A stretch of 64,000 nucleotides of DNA from Pseudonocardia oceani (GTDB lineage: Bacteria > Actinomycetota > Actinomycetes > Mycobacteriales > Pseudonocardiaceae), in assembly GCF_019263585.2 (NCBI RefSeq), contig NZ_JADQDF010000001.1:5896501-5960500 (forward strand), written 5' to 3'. The notes under the pieces are model-generated. The model had not been told where the DNA came from and did no database searches. It saw nothing but the letters and a program-made list of their open reading frames with translations. How positions within the stretch are numbered: the first letter of the stretch is position 1; each line of letters opens with the position of its first letter. Shown here piece after piece: positions 48,151 to 56,506 of this stretch. Both the position numbers and the translations under genes were made by a program.

Positions 48151-50636
48151 GCGGCACCGTGGCGACGTCCGGTTCCACCTCGACCTTCACCGACGCCGAT
48201 CCCGCCGACGTCGACCGGCTCGGTGGCAAGGGCGCGGGCCTCGCCCGGATGACCCAGCAGGGGCTCCGGGTGCCGCCCGGCTACGTCATCGGCACCGACG
48301 CCTGCCGCAGCTACCTGGCAGAAGGGTCGGTCCCGGCCGGCCTGGCCGACGAGGTGCTCGTCCGGCTCGGCGAGCTCGAGGCGGCCACCGGCAAGGCGTT
48401 CGGGGGCGGGCCGGTACCGCTGCTGCTGTCGGTGCGCTCGGGCGCACCGGTCTCGATGCCCGGGATGATGGACACGGTCCTCAACCTCGGTCTGGACCGG
48501 GCGGCGGCGGTGGCCCTGGCCGGGGCCACGGGCGACGCCCGGTTCGTCGCCGACCTGGTGGCCCGCTTCCACGCGATGTACGCCGAGACAGTGCTCGGCG
48601 CCCTCGACCCCGGCGCCGGAGTCGCCGGGCTGGTCGAGGCCGTCGACCCGGCCGGGGACGCGGGGGCGGCCTACGACCGGATCTGGTCCGCGTGCGAGCG
48701 CGAGCTCGCCGACGACACGGGCGACTCCGTCCCCGACGACCCCCGCGCCCAGTTGATGGGGGCGATCGAGGCCGTCTTCCGCTCGTGGAACACCCGGCGG
48801 GCCCGCACCTACCGCGACCACCACGGCATCCCGCACGACCTCGGCACCGCGGTCGTGGTGCAGGCGATGGTGTTCGGCAACCTGTCGGCCGACTCCGGGT
48901 CCGGCGTGGTGTTCACCCGCAACCCGGTGACGGGGGAGCCGGGCCTGTTCGGCGAGTACCTCGCGCACAGCCAGGGCGAGGACGTCGTCGCCGGGACCCG
49001 CACGCCCGACCCGGTCACCGAGGCGCTGGCTCCGGCCGTGCTCGAGGAGCTGCGTGGCACCTGCCTGGACCTCGAACGCACGCACGGCGACGTCCTCGAC
49101 GTCGAGTTCACCGTCGAGCGCTCGGTGCTCTACTTCCTGCAGGTCCGCAGCGCCAAGCGCACCGCGGAGGCCGCGGTGCGGATCGCGGCCGATCTCGCGT
49201 CCGAGGGCCTGCCCCTCGCGCAGGCGCTGGGGCACGTCACGCCGGCGCAGATCCGCCAGGTGCAGCGCCCGGGCTTCGACGACGCCGAGGTCGAGCGCGC
49301 GCGGGAGGGGGAGCGGTTGCTCACCACCGGCATCGGGGCCTGCCCCGGGCAGGTCAGCGGCGAGCTCGTCCTCGACTCGGACCGGGCGAAGCAGGCGGCG
49401 GACGCCGGGCGGCGGGTGGTCCTCGCGCGACCGGTCACCAGCCCGGCCGACCTGCACGGGATGATCGCGGCGCAGGGCATCGTGACCGCCACCGGCGGCT
49501 CGACCAGCCACGCCGCGGTGGTCGCCCGCGCGCTGGGCACCACCTGCGTGGTCGGGGCGTCGGAGATGCGGGTGGACGAGTCCGCCCGCACGGTCACCGT
49601 GGGTGGACGCACGCTGCGCGAGGGCGACGAGGTCTCCCTCGACGGGGCCTCGGGCGAGCTGTTCGCCGGTGGCTTCACGACCTCGACCCCGGTCGCGGCG
49701 ACGGCCGCGCTAGGTGCGCTGCTGGGCCTGGCGGCCGGGGCGAGCGGCTGCGAGGTCCTGAGCCGCGTGACCCTGCCGGCGGACGTCGCCGCGGCGGTGC
49801 AGGCGGGGGCGTCCGGCCTCGTCACCGCCGTCGACGACGTGCTCGCGGCCACCGGCCACCTCGACGGCCTGGTGCAGAGCCTGCTCGGGGACGGCGCGAC
49901 CGGCGGTGTCGACCGCATCGCCGACCTCGTCGCGCAGGAGTTCACCCCTCTCCTGCGTGCGGCGGGCGACGGCGAGGTGGGTGTGCGGGCGATCGACCTG
50001 GTCGCCGACGAGGCCCGCGAGCTGCTGCAGCAGACCGCCGTGACGACCCGGCACCCGGAGCTGTCCGTGCCGCTGGGCCGCCCGGCGCTGATCGAGGCGC
50101 AGCTGGCCGGGCTGGCCCGCGCGGTGGAGGACTCCGGCGGACGGGCGGCGGTGCACCTGGCGGTGCGCCACGTGTCCGATCCCGCCGAGGCCCGGGCGCT
50201 GCGCGTCCTCGGTCAGGGCACGGGGATCGGCGTGGGCGCCTACCTGACCAGCCCGCGCGGGGCGCTCGCCGCTGGCGCCGTGGCCGAGGCCGGTGACGTC
50301 CTGTGGCTCGAGGTGCGGGCGGTGCAGGCGGCGGTGTTCGGGCTGCCCGCGCGCCAGCTGCTCACGGCCGAACCGCTCGACGGGTACCTGGCGCAGGGGA
50401 TGCTGTCGTGCGACCCGCGCACCACGATCGACCCGTCGGTGGAGGTGCTGCTCGCGGGCGTCGCGGGTGCGGCCTCGTCGGTGCCGCGGTGCCGGGTCGG
50501 GCTGCGCCTGTCCGGCGAGGTCTCCCAGGAGGCCGCCGCGCAGCTGCACGCGATGGGGTTCCGCCGTTTCGCGGTCGACGCCGCGGAGACCCGCCCGCTC
50601 GTCCTCGCGCTGGGCCGGGCGGCCCTCGGGGTGTGA
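48147..50636 (+). CDS. Pyruvate phosphate dikinase-like protein with degenerate PEP/pyruvate domain
   Basis: This 829-residue protein keeps the ATP-binding part of PPDK: LGGKGAGLARMTQQGLRVPP near residue 21, SVRSGAPVSMPGMMDT near 95, SGVVFTRNPVTGEPG near 250. The phosphohistidine domain has TGGSTSHAAVVARALG with His455. The C-terminal barrel (about 520-829) follows PPDK in length and layout but lacks its active-site signatures: GLCRTEH is GLVTAVD, the FGTNDLTQ-type strand is absent, and the CGEHGG loop reads RLSGEVS with no Cys. So it probably forms a phosphohistidine from ATP but does not make PEP. It starts at GTG 48147, coupled to the 206-residue gene. Confidence 0.82.
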   Translation: MSGTVATSGSTSTFTDADPADVDRLGGKGAGLARMTQQGLRVPPGYVIGTDACRSYLAEGSVPAGLADEVLVRLGELEAATGKAFGGGPVPLLLSVRSGAPVSMPGMMDTVLNLGLDRAAAVALAGATGDARFVADLVARFHAMYAETVLGALDPGAGVAGLVEAVDPAGDAGAAYDRIWSACERELADDTGDSVPDDPRAQLMGAIEAVFRSWNTRRARTYRDHHGIPHDLGTAVVVQAMVFGNLSADSGSGVVFTRNPVTGEPGLFGEYLAHSQGEDVVAGTRTPDPVTEALAPAVLEELRGTCLDLERTHGDVLDVEFTVERSVLYFLQVRSAKRTAEAAVRIAADLASEGLPLAQALGHVTPAQIRQVQRPGFDDAEVERAREGERLLTTGIGACPGQVSGELVLDSDRAKQAADAGRRVVLARPVTSPADLHGMIAAQGIVTATGGSTSHAAVVARALGTTCVVGASEMRVDESARTVTVGGRTLREGDEVSLDGASGELFAGGFTTSTPVAATAALGALLGLAAGASGCEVLSRVTLPADVAAAVQAGASGLVTAVDDVLAATGHLDGLVQSLLGDGATGGVDRIADLVAQEFTPLLRAAGDGEVGVRAIDLVADEARELLQQTAVTTRHPELSVPLGRPALIEAQLAGLARAVEDSGGRAAVHLAVRHVSDPAEARALRVLGQGTGIGVGAYLTSPRGALAAGAVAEAGDVLWLEVRAVQAAVFGLPARQLLTAEPLDGYLAQGMLSCDPRTTIDPSVEVLLAGVAGAASSVPRCRVGLRLSGEVSQEAAAQLHAMGFRRFAVDAAETRPLVLALGRAALGV

Positions 50637-50640
50637 TCGA

Positions 50641-50671
50641 CGGACGCCCCGGCTCTCTGCCGGGGCGTCCG
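50641..50671. terminator. Perfect 13-base-pair hairpin terminator between convergent operons
   Basis: CGGACGCCCCGGC and GCCGGGGCGTCCG pair around TCTCT, four bases after the dikinase stop and before the convergent phosphatase stop. Confidence 0.75.
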
Positions 50672-50673
50672 GT

Positions 50674-50709
50674 GGCTTTCAGGGACGATCAGGCTTTCAG
50701 GGACGGTCA
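50674..50709. repeat. Two tandem 18-base repeats at the phosphatase stop codon
   Basis: On the minus strand TGACCGTCCCTGAAAGCC is followed by TGATCGTCCCTGAAAGCC. The first TGA is the stop codon of the phosphatase gene. Confidence 0.65.
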
Positions 50710-51441
50710 GAACGGTCGGACCAGCAGGCCCGCGCGCAGGCGCTGCAGGACGCCTTCGTCGATGCCGCGCGAGCGCGACCAGGCCTCCGCGCCGCCGTGC
50801 AGGCGGTCGAGGCCGTCGAGGAAGCCGCGGATCGTGTGCACCTGGGCCTGGTAGACCTCGGCGGGCACCGCCGCCATGTGGTCGCGGTAGCGCGCCCAGC
50901 CGCGGAACCGCTCGATCACGCGCGGCATGTTCTGCTCCGTGCGCAGGTAGTCGGCGACGATCTCCTCGTCGTCGACGCCGAGCAGCCGCAGCAGGATCGC
51001 GGTGACGAGACCGGTGCGGTCCTTCCCCGCGGCGCAGTGCACGAGGACCGGGCGCCCGGCCAGCGCGCTGACGACCCGGACCACGGTGGCCAGCGGCGAG
51101 GTCGGCGACGCGAGGTGCTCCAGGGAGAAGTGCAGGCCCTGCTCGGCCGGGGGCAGGTCGGACACGGGCAGGTCGCGCAGCGGGGCGTTGAGGTAGCTGA
51201 CGGGTGCCGCCGCCAGCGGGCCCCGGCCCTCCGTCACGGCCTCGGGGCCGATCCGCAGGTCGACGACCAGCTCCAGGGCCAGCTCGTCGACGAGGTAGGC
51301 CACATCGGCGGGGCTCAGCGCCTGCAGGGTGTCGCTGCGGAACAGGACGCCCGGCCGGACCACCGCGCCGGTGGGGGTGCGCAGGCCGCCGAGGTCGCGG
51401 AAGTTGAACGCGCCCTCGACGGTGTGGTGCGGTTCAGCCAC
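50707..51441 (-). CDS. Tyrosine-phosphatase-like protein (Y_phosphatase3 type)
   Basis: This 244-residue protein has the P-loop VHCAAGKDRTGLVTAILL (CX5R, Cys and Arg present) near residue 140, and the N-terminal FNFRDLGGLRT typical of the family that includes M. tuberculosis PtpB and phosphoinositide phosphatases. It could remove phosphate from a protein or from a small phosphorylated metabolite. GTG 51441 lies eight bases inside the HAD gene, so the three minus-strand genes form one operon. Its position directly beyond the dikinase operon suggests a linked phosphate cycle; this is inference. Confidence 0.83.
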   Translation of the reverse strand: MAEPHHTVEGAFNFRDLGGLRTPTGAVVRPGVLFRSDTLQALSPADVAYLVDELALELVVDLRIGPEAVTEGRGPLAAAPVSYLNAPLRDLPVSDLPPAEQGLHFSLEHLASPTSPLATVVRVVSALAGRPVLVHCAAGKDRTGLVTAILLRLLGVDDEEIVADYLRTEQNMPRVIERFRGWARYRDHMAAVPAEVYQAQVHTIRGFLDGLDRLHGGAEAWSRSRGIDEGVLQRLRAGLLVRPF

Positions 51442-52396
51442 GGCGGCACACCCGGCGCACGGCGTCGAGCAGCTCCCCGGACGCCGACGGTCCGCCGGCC
51501 ACCGGCGGGGGATGCAGCGGCAGGGCCGGCAGCGCCGGGCGAGCGGCCGGCGCGGGTGCGCCGGTGCGCCGGGCCCGGCGCACCGCGGCCGCGACGCGGA
51601 CCTGCTCGGCCGCGGTGCCGTCGTCGCCGGACACCGGGGCGGGTGCCGTGACCGGGGCGGGCACGGCGCACGCCCCCTGCGGCGGCCGGGCCGCGGCGTC
51701 ACCCAGCAGGTGCGCGGCGATCTCCTGCGGCCACAGGGCGACGAACTCGGCGCCCGCCGCCGTCAGCTCCTCCACCGAGTGCATGCCCCAGGCGACGCCG
51801 ACGACGCGGATGCCCGCGGCCAGCGCGTCGCGGACGTCCCCCGCGGTGTCGGTGACCAGCACCGTGCTGGACGGGTCGGGGGCGGGCCGCCGCCCGCCCT
51901 CGTCGTAGTCGGCCGCGCAGCGGCGGCCGAAGCCGCTCCCCGAGTCGGCCAGGAACGCCCCGATGGCGGCCCGCTTGTCCGGCGCCACGTCGCCGCCGAA
52001 GACGTGGGCGAAGCAGAACGCGAGGTCGTTGCCCACCAGCACGCGGCGCAGCACCTGCATCGCGTTGGACGACATCACCGCGAGCGTGCAGTCGCCCGCC
52101 AGCCGCCGCACGACGTCGGTCACCCCCGGCACCAGCGGTGGCGTGTACTCCTCGCGCAGCAGTGTGAGGAACGCGTCCTTGGCCCGCGCGGCGTGCGCGT
52201 CGTCGCGGCACAGCGCGCGGATCGACTCGAAGACGTTGCCGCGGAAGAGGTCGAAGTACTGCTCCGGCCGGTCGACGCCCAGCTCGAACCGCCTGCTGAT
52301 CTGCTCGAAGATCTCCCACGAGGCGATGCGGGTCTGGACCAGGGTGCCGTCCAGGTCGAAGATCACCGCGCGGACCGGCGGGAGCGGGGGGCTCAC
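51434..52396 (-). CDS. HAD-superfamily phosphatase
   Basis: This 320-residue protein has motif I IFDLDGTLVQTR near residue 12, motif II LAVMSSNAM, the motif III Lys region VFGGDVAPDKRAAI and motif IV LVTDTAGDVRDALAAGIRVV, as in phosphoglycolate-phosphatase-like enzymes with an alpha-helical cap. The C-terminal 80 residues (Pro/Ala/Arg-rich) follow the domain and have no fold I recognise. GTG 52396 lies four bases after the upstream stop. The substrate is unknown; a phosphorylated intermediate of the dikinase pathway is possible. Confidence 0.78.
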   Translation of the reverse strand: MSPPLPPVRAVIFDLDGTLVQTRIASWEIFEQISRRFELGVDRPEQYFDLFRGNVFESIRALCRDDAHAARAKDAFLTLLREEYTPPLVPGVTDVVRRLAGDCTLAVMSSNAMQVLRRVLVGNDLAFCFAHVFGGDVAPDKRAAIGAFLADSGSGFGRRCAADYDEGGRRPAPDPSSTVLVTDTAGDVRDALAAGIRVVGVAWGMHSVEELTAAGAEFVALWPQEIAAHLLGDAAARPPQGACAVPAPVTAPAPVSGDDGTAAEQVRVAAAVRRARRTGAPAPAARPALPALPLHPPPVAGGPSASGELLDAVRRVCRRG

Positions 52397-52400
52397 CGCG

Positions 52401-53399
52401 TCACCCGGTGCCGTGGACCCGGTGGTAGGCCGCGCCCAGCTCACCGAGCCCGATGAAGTCCATGCACTCGCCGTAGCCGGTGAGGTCGCCGCACGTCCAG
52501 CGGTGCAGCGCGTTGTGCCCGACGGTGCCCGGCCACGCCTGCCACGGGAAGGTGGTGAGCGCGGTGCCCTCGAGCTCCCACGTCCGGTCCGAGGAGTCGG
52601 TCAGCGAGAGCTGGATCGCCTCGGGGTAGAAGCCGGTGCGCGAGGTGGTGCCACCGCCGGCCTTGAGCCCGTGCAGCTCGCCGTGGTCGAGCACGTACCC
52701 GTGGGTCATCGTCAGCGTCGACGGCGCGTCCGGTCCGGCGTCGGTCGTGAAGTCGAACAGCGCGTGCACGGCGAAGTCCTCCGAGAAGTGCGCGTGCAGC
52801 CAGCTCAGCCGCGAGGTCTGGCGCTCGGCCCGGACGCCCCAGCTGTGGTCCATGGTGGAGACGCAGTCGATCGGCGTGGTGGTACCGCGCAGGCTGATCT
52901 CGCCCTCGACCCGCCCCGTGAGGTCGAAGTGGCCGGCGTAGGCGTGGCCCCACGTGAGGTCCATGTCCTTGTCGGCGGCCATCGGGTCCTGCTGCGGGTC
53001 GTTGATGTCGTAGGGCACCGACAGGCCGGTGAAGCGGAAGTGCAGTTCCAGCCCCGCGGCGGGGTCGGAGTAGTCGACGTCCCAGACGCGGTTGGGCTCG
53101 CTGCAGACCACCGCGAGCCCGTTCGCCAGCCGGTAGTCGAGCAGGTTCGACGGCCGGGGCACCGCCAGGTGCTCCCAGGAGTCCCAGTAGTCGGCCGCCC
53201 ACGGCATCGTCACGCGGCGGCTGTTCACCGACACCGTCGACCCGACGACGCCGAGCGGCTCGCGGAACAGGCCGTACACCCCGATGTTCATCGGCGTGGC
53301 GGTGTCCTGACCCGCGTACAGACCGAAGTAGTTGGTCTCGGCCCACAGGGGGTCGTCGCTGGTCGGGGGGTGGAACTGCGCGTCCTCGGGACGGATCAC
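52401..53399 (-). CDS. CrtC/AttH-like lipocalin-fold protein (DUF7064/7065 type)
   Basis: This 332-residue protein is rich in beta-strands, Trp and Tyr, and repeatedly shows the features of the paired-lipocalin families: ADYWDSWEHLAVPRPSNLLD, RVEGEISLRGTTTPIDCVST, MDHSWGVRAERQTSRLSWLH and HRWTCGDLTGYGECMDF. The DHSWG element is typical. Related proteins occur in sterol, terpenoid and carotenoid clusters, where CrtC hydrates a double bond, but many have no known activity. The GTG at 53399 is chosen because GTGAGGAGG lies upstream; the longer frame to 53501 is low-complexity. It is first of the minus-strand operon divergent from the BMC genes. Confidence 0.68.
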   Translation of the reverse strand: MIRPEDAQFHPPTSDDPLWAETNYFGLYAGQDTATPMNIGVYGLFREPLGVVGSTVSVNSRRVTMPWAADYWDSWEHLAVPRPSNLLDYRLANGLAVVCSEPNRVWDVDYSDPAAGLELHFRFTGLSVPYDINDPQQDPMAADKDMDLTWGHAYAGHFDLTGRVEGEISLRGTTTPIDCVSTMDHSWGVRAERQTSRLSWLHAHFSEDFAVHALFDFTTDAGPDAPSTLTMTHGYVLDHGELHGLKAGGGTTSRTGFYPEAIQLSLTDSSDRTWELEGTALTTFPWQAWPGTVGHNALHRWTCGDLTGYGECMDFIGLGELGAAYHRVHGTG

Positions 53400-53493
53400 C
53401 GGTGAACCCTCCTCACGTCGGGGGCGGGCGCGCCCGGTGCGCCCGCCGTCCGGACCAGACTGGCCGGTCGGGTGGGGCCGATCCAGTGCGGCC

Positions 53494-53523
53494 GGGGACA
53501 ACGGGTCCGCGCGACCTTGTCCC
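53494..53523. promoter_or_regulatory. GGACAACGGG-type operator, copy 2, in the BMC divergent promoter
   Basis: GGGGACAACGGGTCCGCGCG is followed by ACCTTGTCCC, giving an inverted repeat GGGACAA...TTGTCCC, 95 bases before both the BMC pentamer start (53619) and the lipocalin-fold start (53399). It shares GGACAACGGG(A/T)CCGCG with copy 1. Confidence 0.55.
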
Positions 53524-53618
53524 GCCGGGATAGGGCCAGGCGCCGATCGCCCGACCTACTGTCCGGCCACCGGCGACGCGGTCCCCCCGACGCCGCCACC
53601 GACGGAGGTGACCGCGCC

Positions 53619-53912
53619 ATGCAGCTGGCCACGGTGCTGGGGCAGGTCGTCTCGACGGTGAAGCAGCCGGGACTCGACCGCTTCACCCTCCTCCTGCTGG
53701 CCGACGTCACCGGCGCCGACCCGGAGCGGACCACCGGCGCCGACTACGTCGCCGTCGACCTCGTCGGGGCCGGCGTGGGCGAGGTCGTCCTCGTCGCCTC
53801 GGGCGGCGCGGCGCGGGTCGCCGCCGGCGCCGACGCCCCGACCGACCGGGCCGTGGTGGCGATCGCCGACACGGTGGTCCGGGCCGGGACCGTCACCTAC
53901 CGCAACACCTGA
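53619..53912 (+). CDS. BMC pentameric shell vertex protein (EutN/CcmL type)
   Basis: This 97-residue protein begins MQLATVLGQVVSTVKQPGLD, the standard EutN/CcmL opening, and continues with TTGADYVAVDLVGAGVGEVV and the conserved closing strand PTDRAVVAIADTVV. Such proteins form pentamers that cap the vertices of the icosahedral shell. The ATG at 53619 has GGAGGTG upstream. It is first in the BMC operon and lies 25 bases before the hexamer gene. Confidence 0.9.
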   Translation: MQLATVLGQVVSTVKQPGLDRFTLLLLADVTGADPERTTGADYVAVDLVGAGVGEVVLVASGGAARVAAGADAPTDRAVVAIADTVVRAGTVTYRNT

Positions 53913-53937
53913 GCAACCGACACACATGGAGGACGTC

Positions 53938-54261
53938 ATGGCGACACCGACCGGTGGCACCGGAGCTCCCGCGATGCGCGGGGCGCTCGGCCTGATCGAG
54001 ACGAAGGGCCTGGTGGGCGCGATCGAGGCGGCCGACGCGATGGTGAAGGCGGCCAACGTCCAGATCGTCGGGCACCGCGAGATCGGCGGCGGCCTCGTCA
54101 CGGTGATGGTGCGCGGCGACGTCGGCGCGGTGAAGGCCGCGACCGACGCGGGCGCCGTCGCCGCCGCCAAGGCGGGCGAGGTCGTCTCCGTGCACGTGAT
54201 CCCGCGCCCGCACGACGAGACCGAGGGCATCCTCGCGATCCTGACCCGCCCGAAGGCGTGA
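53938..54261 (+). CDS. BMC hexameric shell protein (BMC-H), copy 1
   Basis: This 107-residue single BMC domain has ALGLIETKGLVGAIEAADAM, a VKAANVQIVGHREIGGG strand-loop and VRGDVGAVKAATDAGAVAAA, then the short C-terminal PRPHDETEGIL. These form the flat hexamer tiles of the shell. The ATG at 53938 is preferred over the in-frame ATG 53926 because GGAGGACGTC precedes it. The sequence is about 70 percent identical by eye to the second BMC-H at 61666-61953, so both are likely in the same shell. Confidence 0.93.
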   Translation: MATPTGGTGAPAMRGALGLIETKGLVGAIEAADAMVKAANVQIVGHREIGGGLVTVMVRGDVGAVKAATDAGAVAAAKAGEVVSVHVIPRPHDETEGILAILTRPKA

Positions 54262-54305
54262 CGACCGGTCCCCGTCCCGTCCGACCGAGTCGCTGAGGTG
54301 TGGAG

Positions 54306-55694
54306 ATGACCGCATCCCTGGATGCCGACCTGGCCGGCCTGGCCGACGTCCGGGCCAAGGCCCGCGCGGCCCGCCGGGCGTTCGACGAGCTGGAGGGCGC
54401 CGACCAGGCGACCCTCGACCGCATCGTGCGCGCGATGGCGGTGGCCGGTACGAAGGCCGCCGAGGAGCTCGCCCGCCTCGCCGTCGACGAGACCGGGTAC
54501 GGCGTCTACGAGCACAAGGTCCACAAGAACCGCTTCAACACCGGCTTCGTCGCGAAGTGGATGCTCGAGCGCCGCGCCGTCGGTGTGCTGTGGGTCGACG
54601 AGCAGGCCCGCGTGACGGCCGTCGGCACGCCGATGGGGGTGATCGCGGGGATCATCCCGGTCACCAACCCGACGTCGACCACGCTGTTCAAGAGCCTCGC
54701 GGCGGTGAAGTCGGGCAACGCGATCGTGCACGCCCCGCACCCGCGCGCCGCGCGGTGCACGCTGCGGACCGCGGAGGTCATGGCCGAGGCCGCGGTCGCC
54801 GCGGGCGCCCCCGAGGGGCTGGTCTCGTGCATCGAGAACCCGACGCTGCCCGCGACGCAGGAGCTCATGCGCCGGCCGGAGATCGCGCTGGTGATGGCCA
54901 CCGGCGGGCCGGGCATGGTGCGGGCCGCCTACTCCAGCGGCAAACCGACCATCGCCGTCGGTGCGGGCAACGTCCCGGCCTACGTCGGGGTCAGCGTCCC
55001 GGACGCGGCCGAGGCCGCCGAGATGATCATCACCTCCAAGTCGTTCGACAACGGCACGGCCTGCGTCGCCGAGCAGTCGGTCGTCGTCGCCGACGCGGTG
55101 GCCCCGGCGTTCCTGGCCGCCTTCGAGGAGCGCGGGGCGTACTGGCTCAACGCGGCCCAGCAGGAGCGCCTGGTGCGGGTCCTGTTCGACGAGCGCGGGG
55201 CGCTGCGGCCCGCGTCGGTCGGCCAGACCGCCGTCCGGCTGGCCGAGCTCGCCGGGTTCGCGGTGCCCACGACCACCCGGGTCCTGGCCGCGGAGCTCGA
55301 CTCGGTCGGTGTCGACACCCCGCTGTCGCGCGAGATCCTCGGGCCGGTGCTCTCGGTCTACCGGGTCCGGGACGCCGTCGCGGGCTGGACGCGGTGCCGG
55401 GAGATCCTCGCGCTCGACGGCGAGGGCCACACCTGCGCGGTCCACGCCGCCGACCCCGAGGAGATCGCCCCGTTCGGGGCGCTGCCCGCCGGCCGCATCG
55501 TGATCAACACTCCGGCGCTGTTCGGCGGCATGGGTTACTCGACCGACGTCGACCCGTCCTTCCAGCTCGGCACCGGCACGTGGAGCGGCTCGATCTGCTC
55601 GGACAACGTCACACCGCTGCACCTGATCAACATCAAGCGGATCGCCCACGAGGTGCGCCCCTGGCGGACCGTGTACGACCCGGTCGAGCTGTGA
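54306..55694 (+). CDS. CoA-acylating aldehyde dehydrogenase (PduP/EutE type)
   Basis: This 462-residue enzyme has the CoA/NAD-binding region GVIAGIIPVTNPTSTTLFKS, the active-site SKSFDNGTACVAEQS with catalytic Cys253, and the C-terminal TGTWSGSICSDNVTPLHLIN found in BMC-associated PduP/EutE enzymes. It oxidises an aldehyde to an acyl-CoA with NAD and defines the particle as a metabolosome. The first 25 residues form a short amphipathic helix (ADLAGLADVRAKARAARRAF) that could serve as an encapsulation peptide. The ATG at 54306 is used, with GAGGTG upstream; GTG 54300 is also possible. Confidence 0.9.
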   Translation: MTASLDADLAGLADVRAKARAARRAFDELEGADQATLDRIVRAMAVAGTKAAEELARLAVDETGYGVYEHKVHKNRFNTGFVAKWMLERRAVGVLWVDEQARVTAVGTPMGVIAGIIPVTNPTSTTLFKSLAAVKSGNAIVHAPHPRAARCTLRTAEVMAEAAVAAGAPEGLVSCIENPTLPATQELMRRPEIALVMATGGPGMVRAAYSSGKPTIAVGAGNVPAYVGVSVPDAAEAAEMIITSKSFDNGTACVAEQSVVVADAVAPAFLAAFEERGAYWLNAAQQERLVRVLFDERGALRPASVGQTAVRLAELAGFAVPTTTRVLAAELDSVGVDTPLSREILGPVLSVYRVRDAVAGWTRCREILALDGEGHTCAVHAADPEEIAPFGALPAGRIVINTPALFGGMGYSTDVDPSFQLGTGTWSGSICSDNVTPLHLINIKRIAHEVRPWRTVYDPVEL

Positions 55695-56506
55695 GCGACG
55701 GGGGAGACCCGCGGCGCCTGCTGGAGAGCGCCGCCGGGCTCGTCGGCGCGGCCCCGGACGGGCCGCCGGCCGGACCGCTGCGGGTGGGCGTCGATCTGGG
55801 CACGGCCAGCTGCGTGCTGGTGGTGCTCGACGGCGACGGCCGGCCCGTGTGGGTCGACAGCCACCCCTCGGGTGCGCTGCGCGACGGCGTGGTCGTCGAC
55901 TTCGCGCGGGCCACCGCCACCGTGCGGCTGCTGCGGACCCGCGCCGAGGAGGCGCTCGGCGTCACGCTGGCGTCGGCGGCCACGGCGTACCCGCCGTGCA
56001 TCCCCGTGAAGGACGCCCGGGCCTGCACCTACGTCTGCGAGTCGGCGGGGTTCACCGACGTCGTGCTGGTCGACGAGGTCACCGCGGCACAGCGGACGCT
56101 CGAGGTCGTCGACGGCGTGGTCGTCGACGTCGGCGGCGGCTCGACCGGGGTCGGCGTGTTCCGCGGCGGCCGGCTCGACGCCCTCGACGACCGTGCGGGC
56201 GGCGGGCACCACCTCGACCTCGTGCTGGCCGGAGCACTGGGCCTGTCCGTCGAGGACGCCGAGGTGCACAAGCGCGAGCACCAGCGGGACTCCCTCCCCG
56301 TCCTCGTCCCCGGGCTGCAGCGGATCGCCGAGTCCGTGCGCGCCATGACCCGCGACGCCGAGGAGCTGCCGCTGCACCTCGCCGGCGGCGCACTGATGAT
56401 CACCGGCGCGGGAGACGTGCTGGCCGAGTACCTGGAGCGCACCGTCGTGACCTATCCCCACGCCCTGCTCATCACCCCGATCGGCATCGCGAGGTCGGCG
56501 GCGTGA
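55691..56506 (+). CDS. EutJ-like ASKHA ATPase/chaperone
   Basis: This 271-residue protein of the Hsp70-actin fold shows phosphate 1 loop VGVDLGTASCVLVVLD (about 33-48), phosphate 2 VVDVGGGSTGVGVF near 140 and an adenosine loop GGALMITGAGD near 235. EutJ-type proteins accompany ethanolamine and other metabolosomes and may help enzyme reactivation or assembly; their exact job is not proven. GTG 55691 overlaps the aldehyde dehydrogenase stop and its own stop overlaps the next start. Confidence 0.85.
   Translation: MSDGGDPRRLLESAAGLVGAAPDGPPAGPLRVGVDLGTASCVLVVLDGDGRPVWVDSHPSGALRDGVVVDFARATATVRLLRTRAEEALGVTLASAATAYPPCIPVKDARACTYVCESAGFTDVVLVDEVTAAQRTLEVVDGVVVDVGGGSTGVGVFRGGRLDALDDRAGGGHHLDLVLAGALGLSVEDAEVHKREHQRDSLPVLVPGLQRIAESVRAMTRDAEELPLHLAGGALMITGAGDVLAEYLERTVVTYPHALLITPIGIARSAA

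Noticed and set aside
48147..50636. Annotation as an ordinary pyruvate phosphate dikinase
   Set aside because: The C-terminal active-site motifs are missing and the gene is coupled to three accessory genes, so a gluconeogenic role is not supported.
50707..51441. Phosphatase as a secreted virulence factor of the PtpB type
   Set aside because: Only the family resemblance supports it; there is no secretion signal and the operon context points to metabolism.
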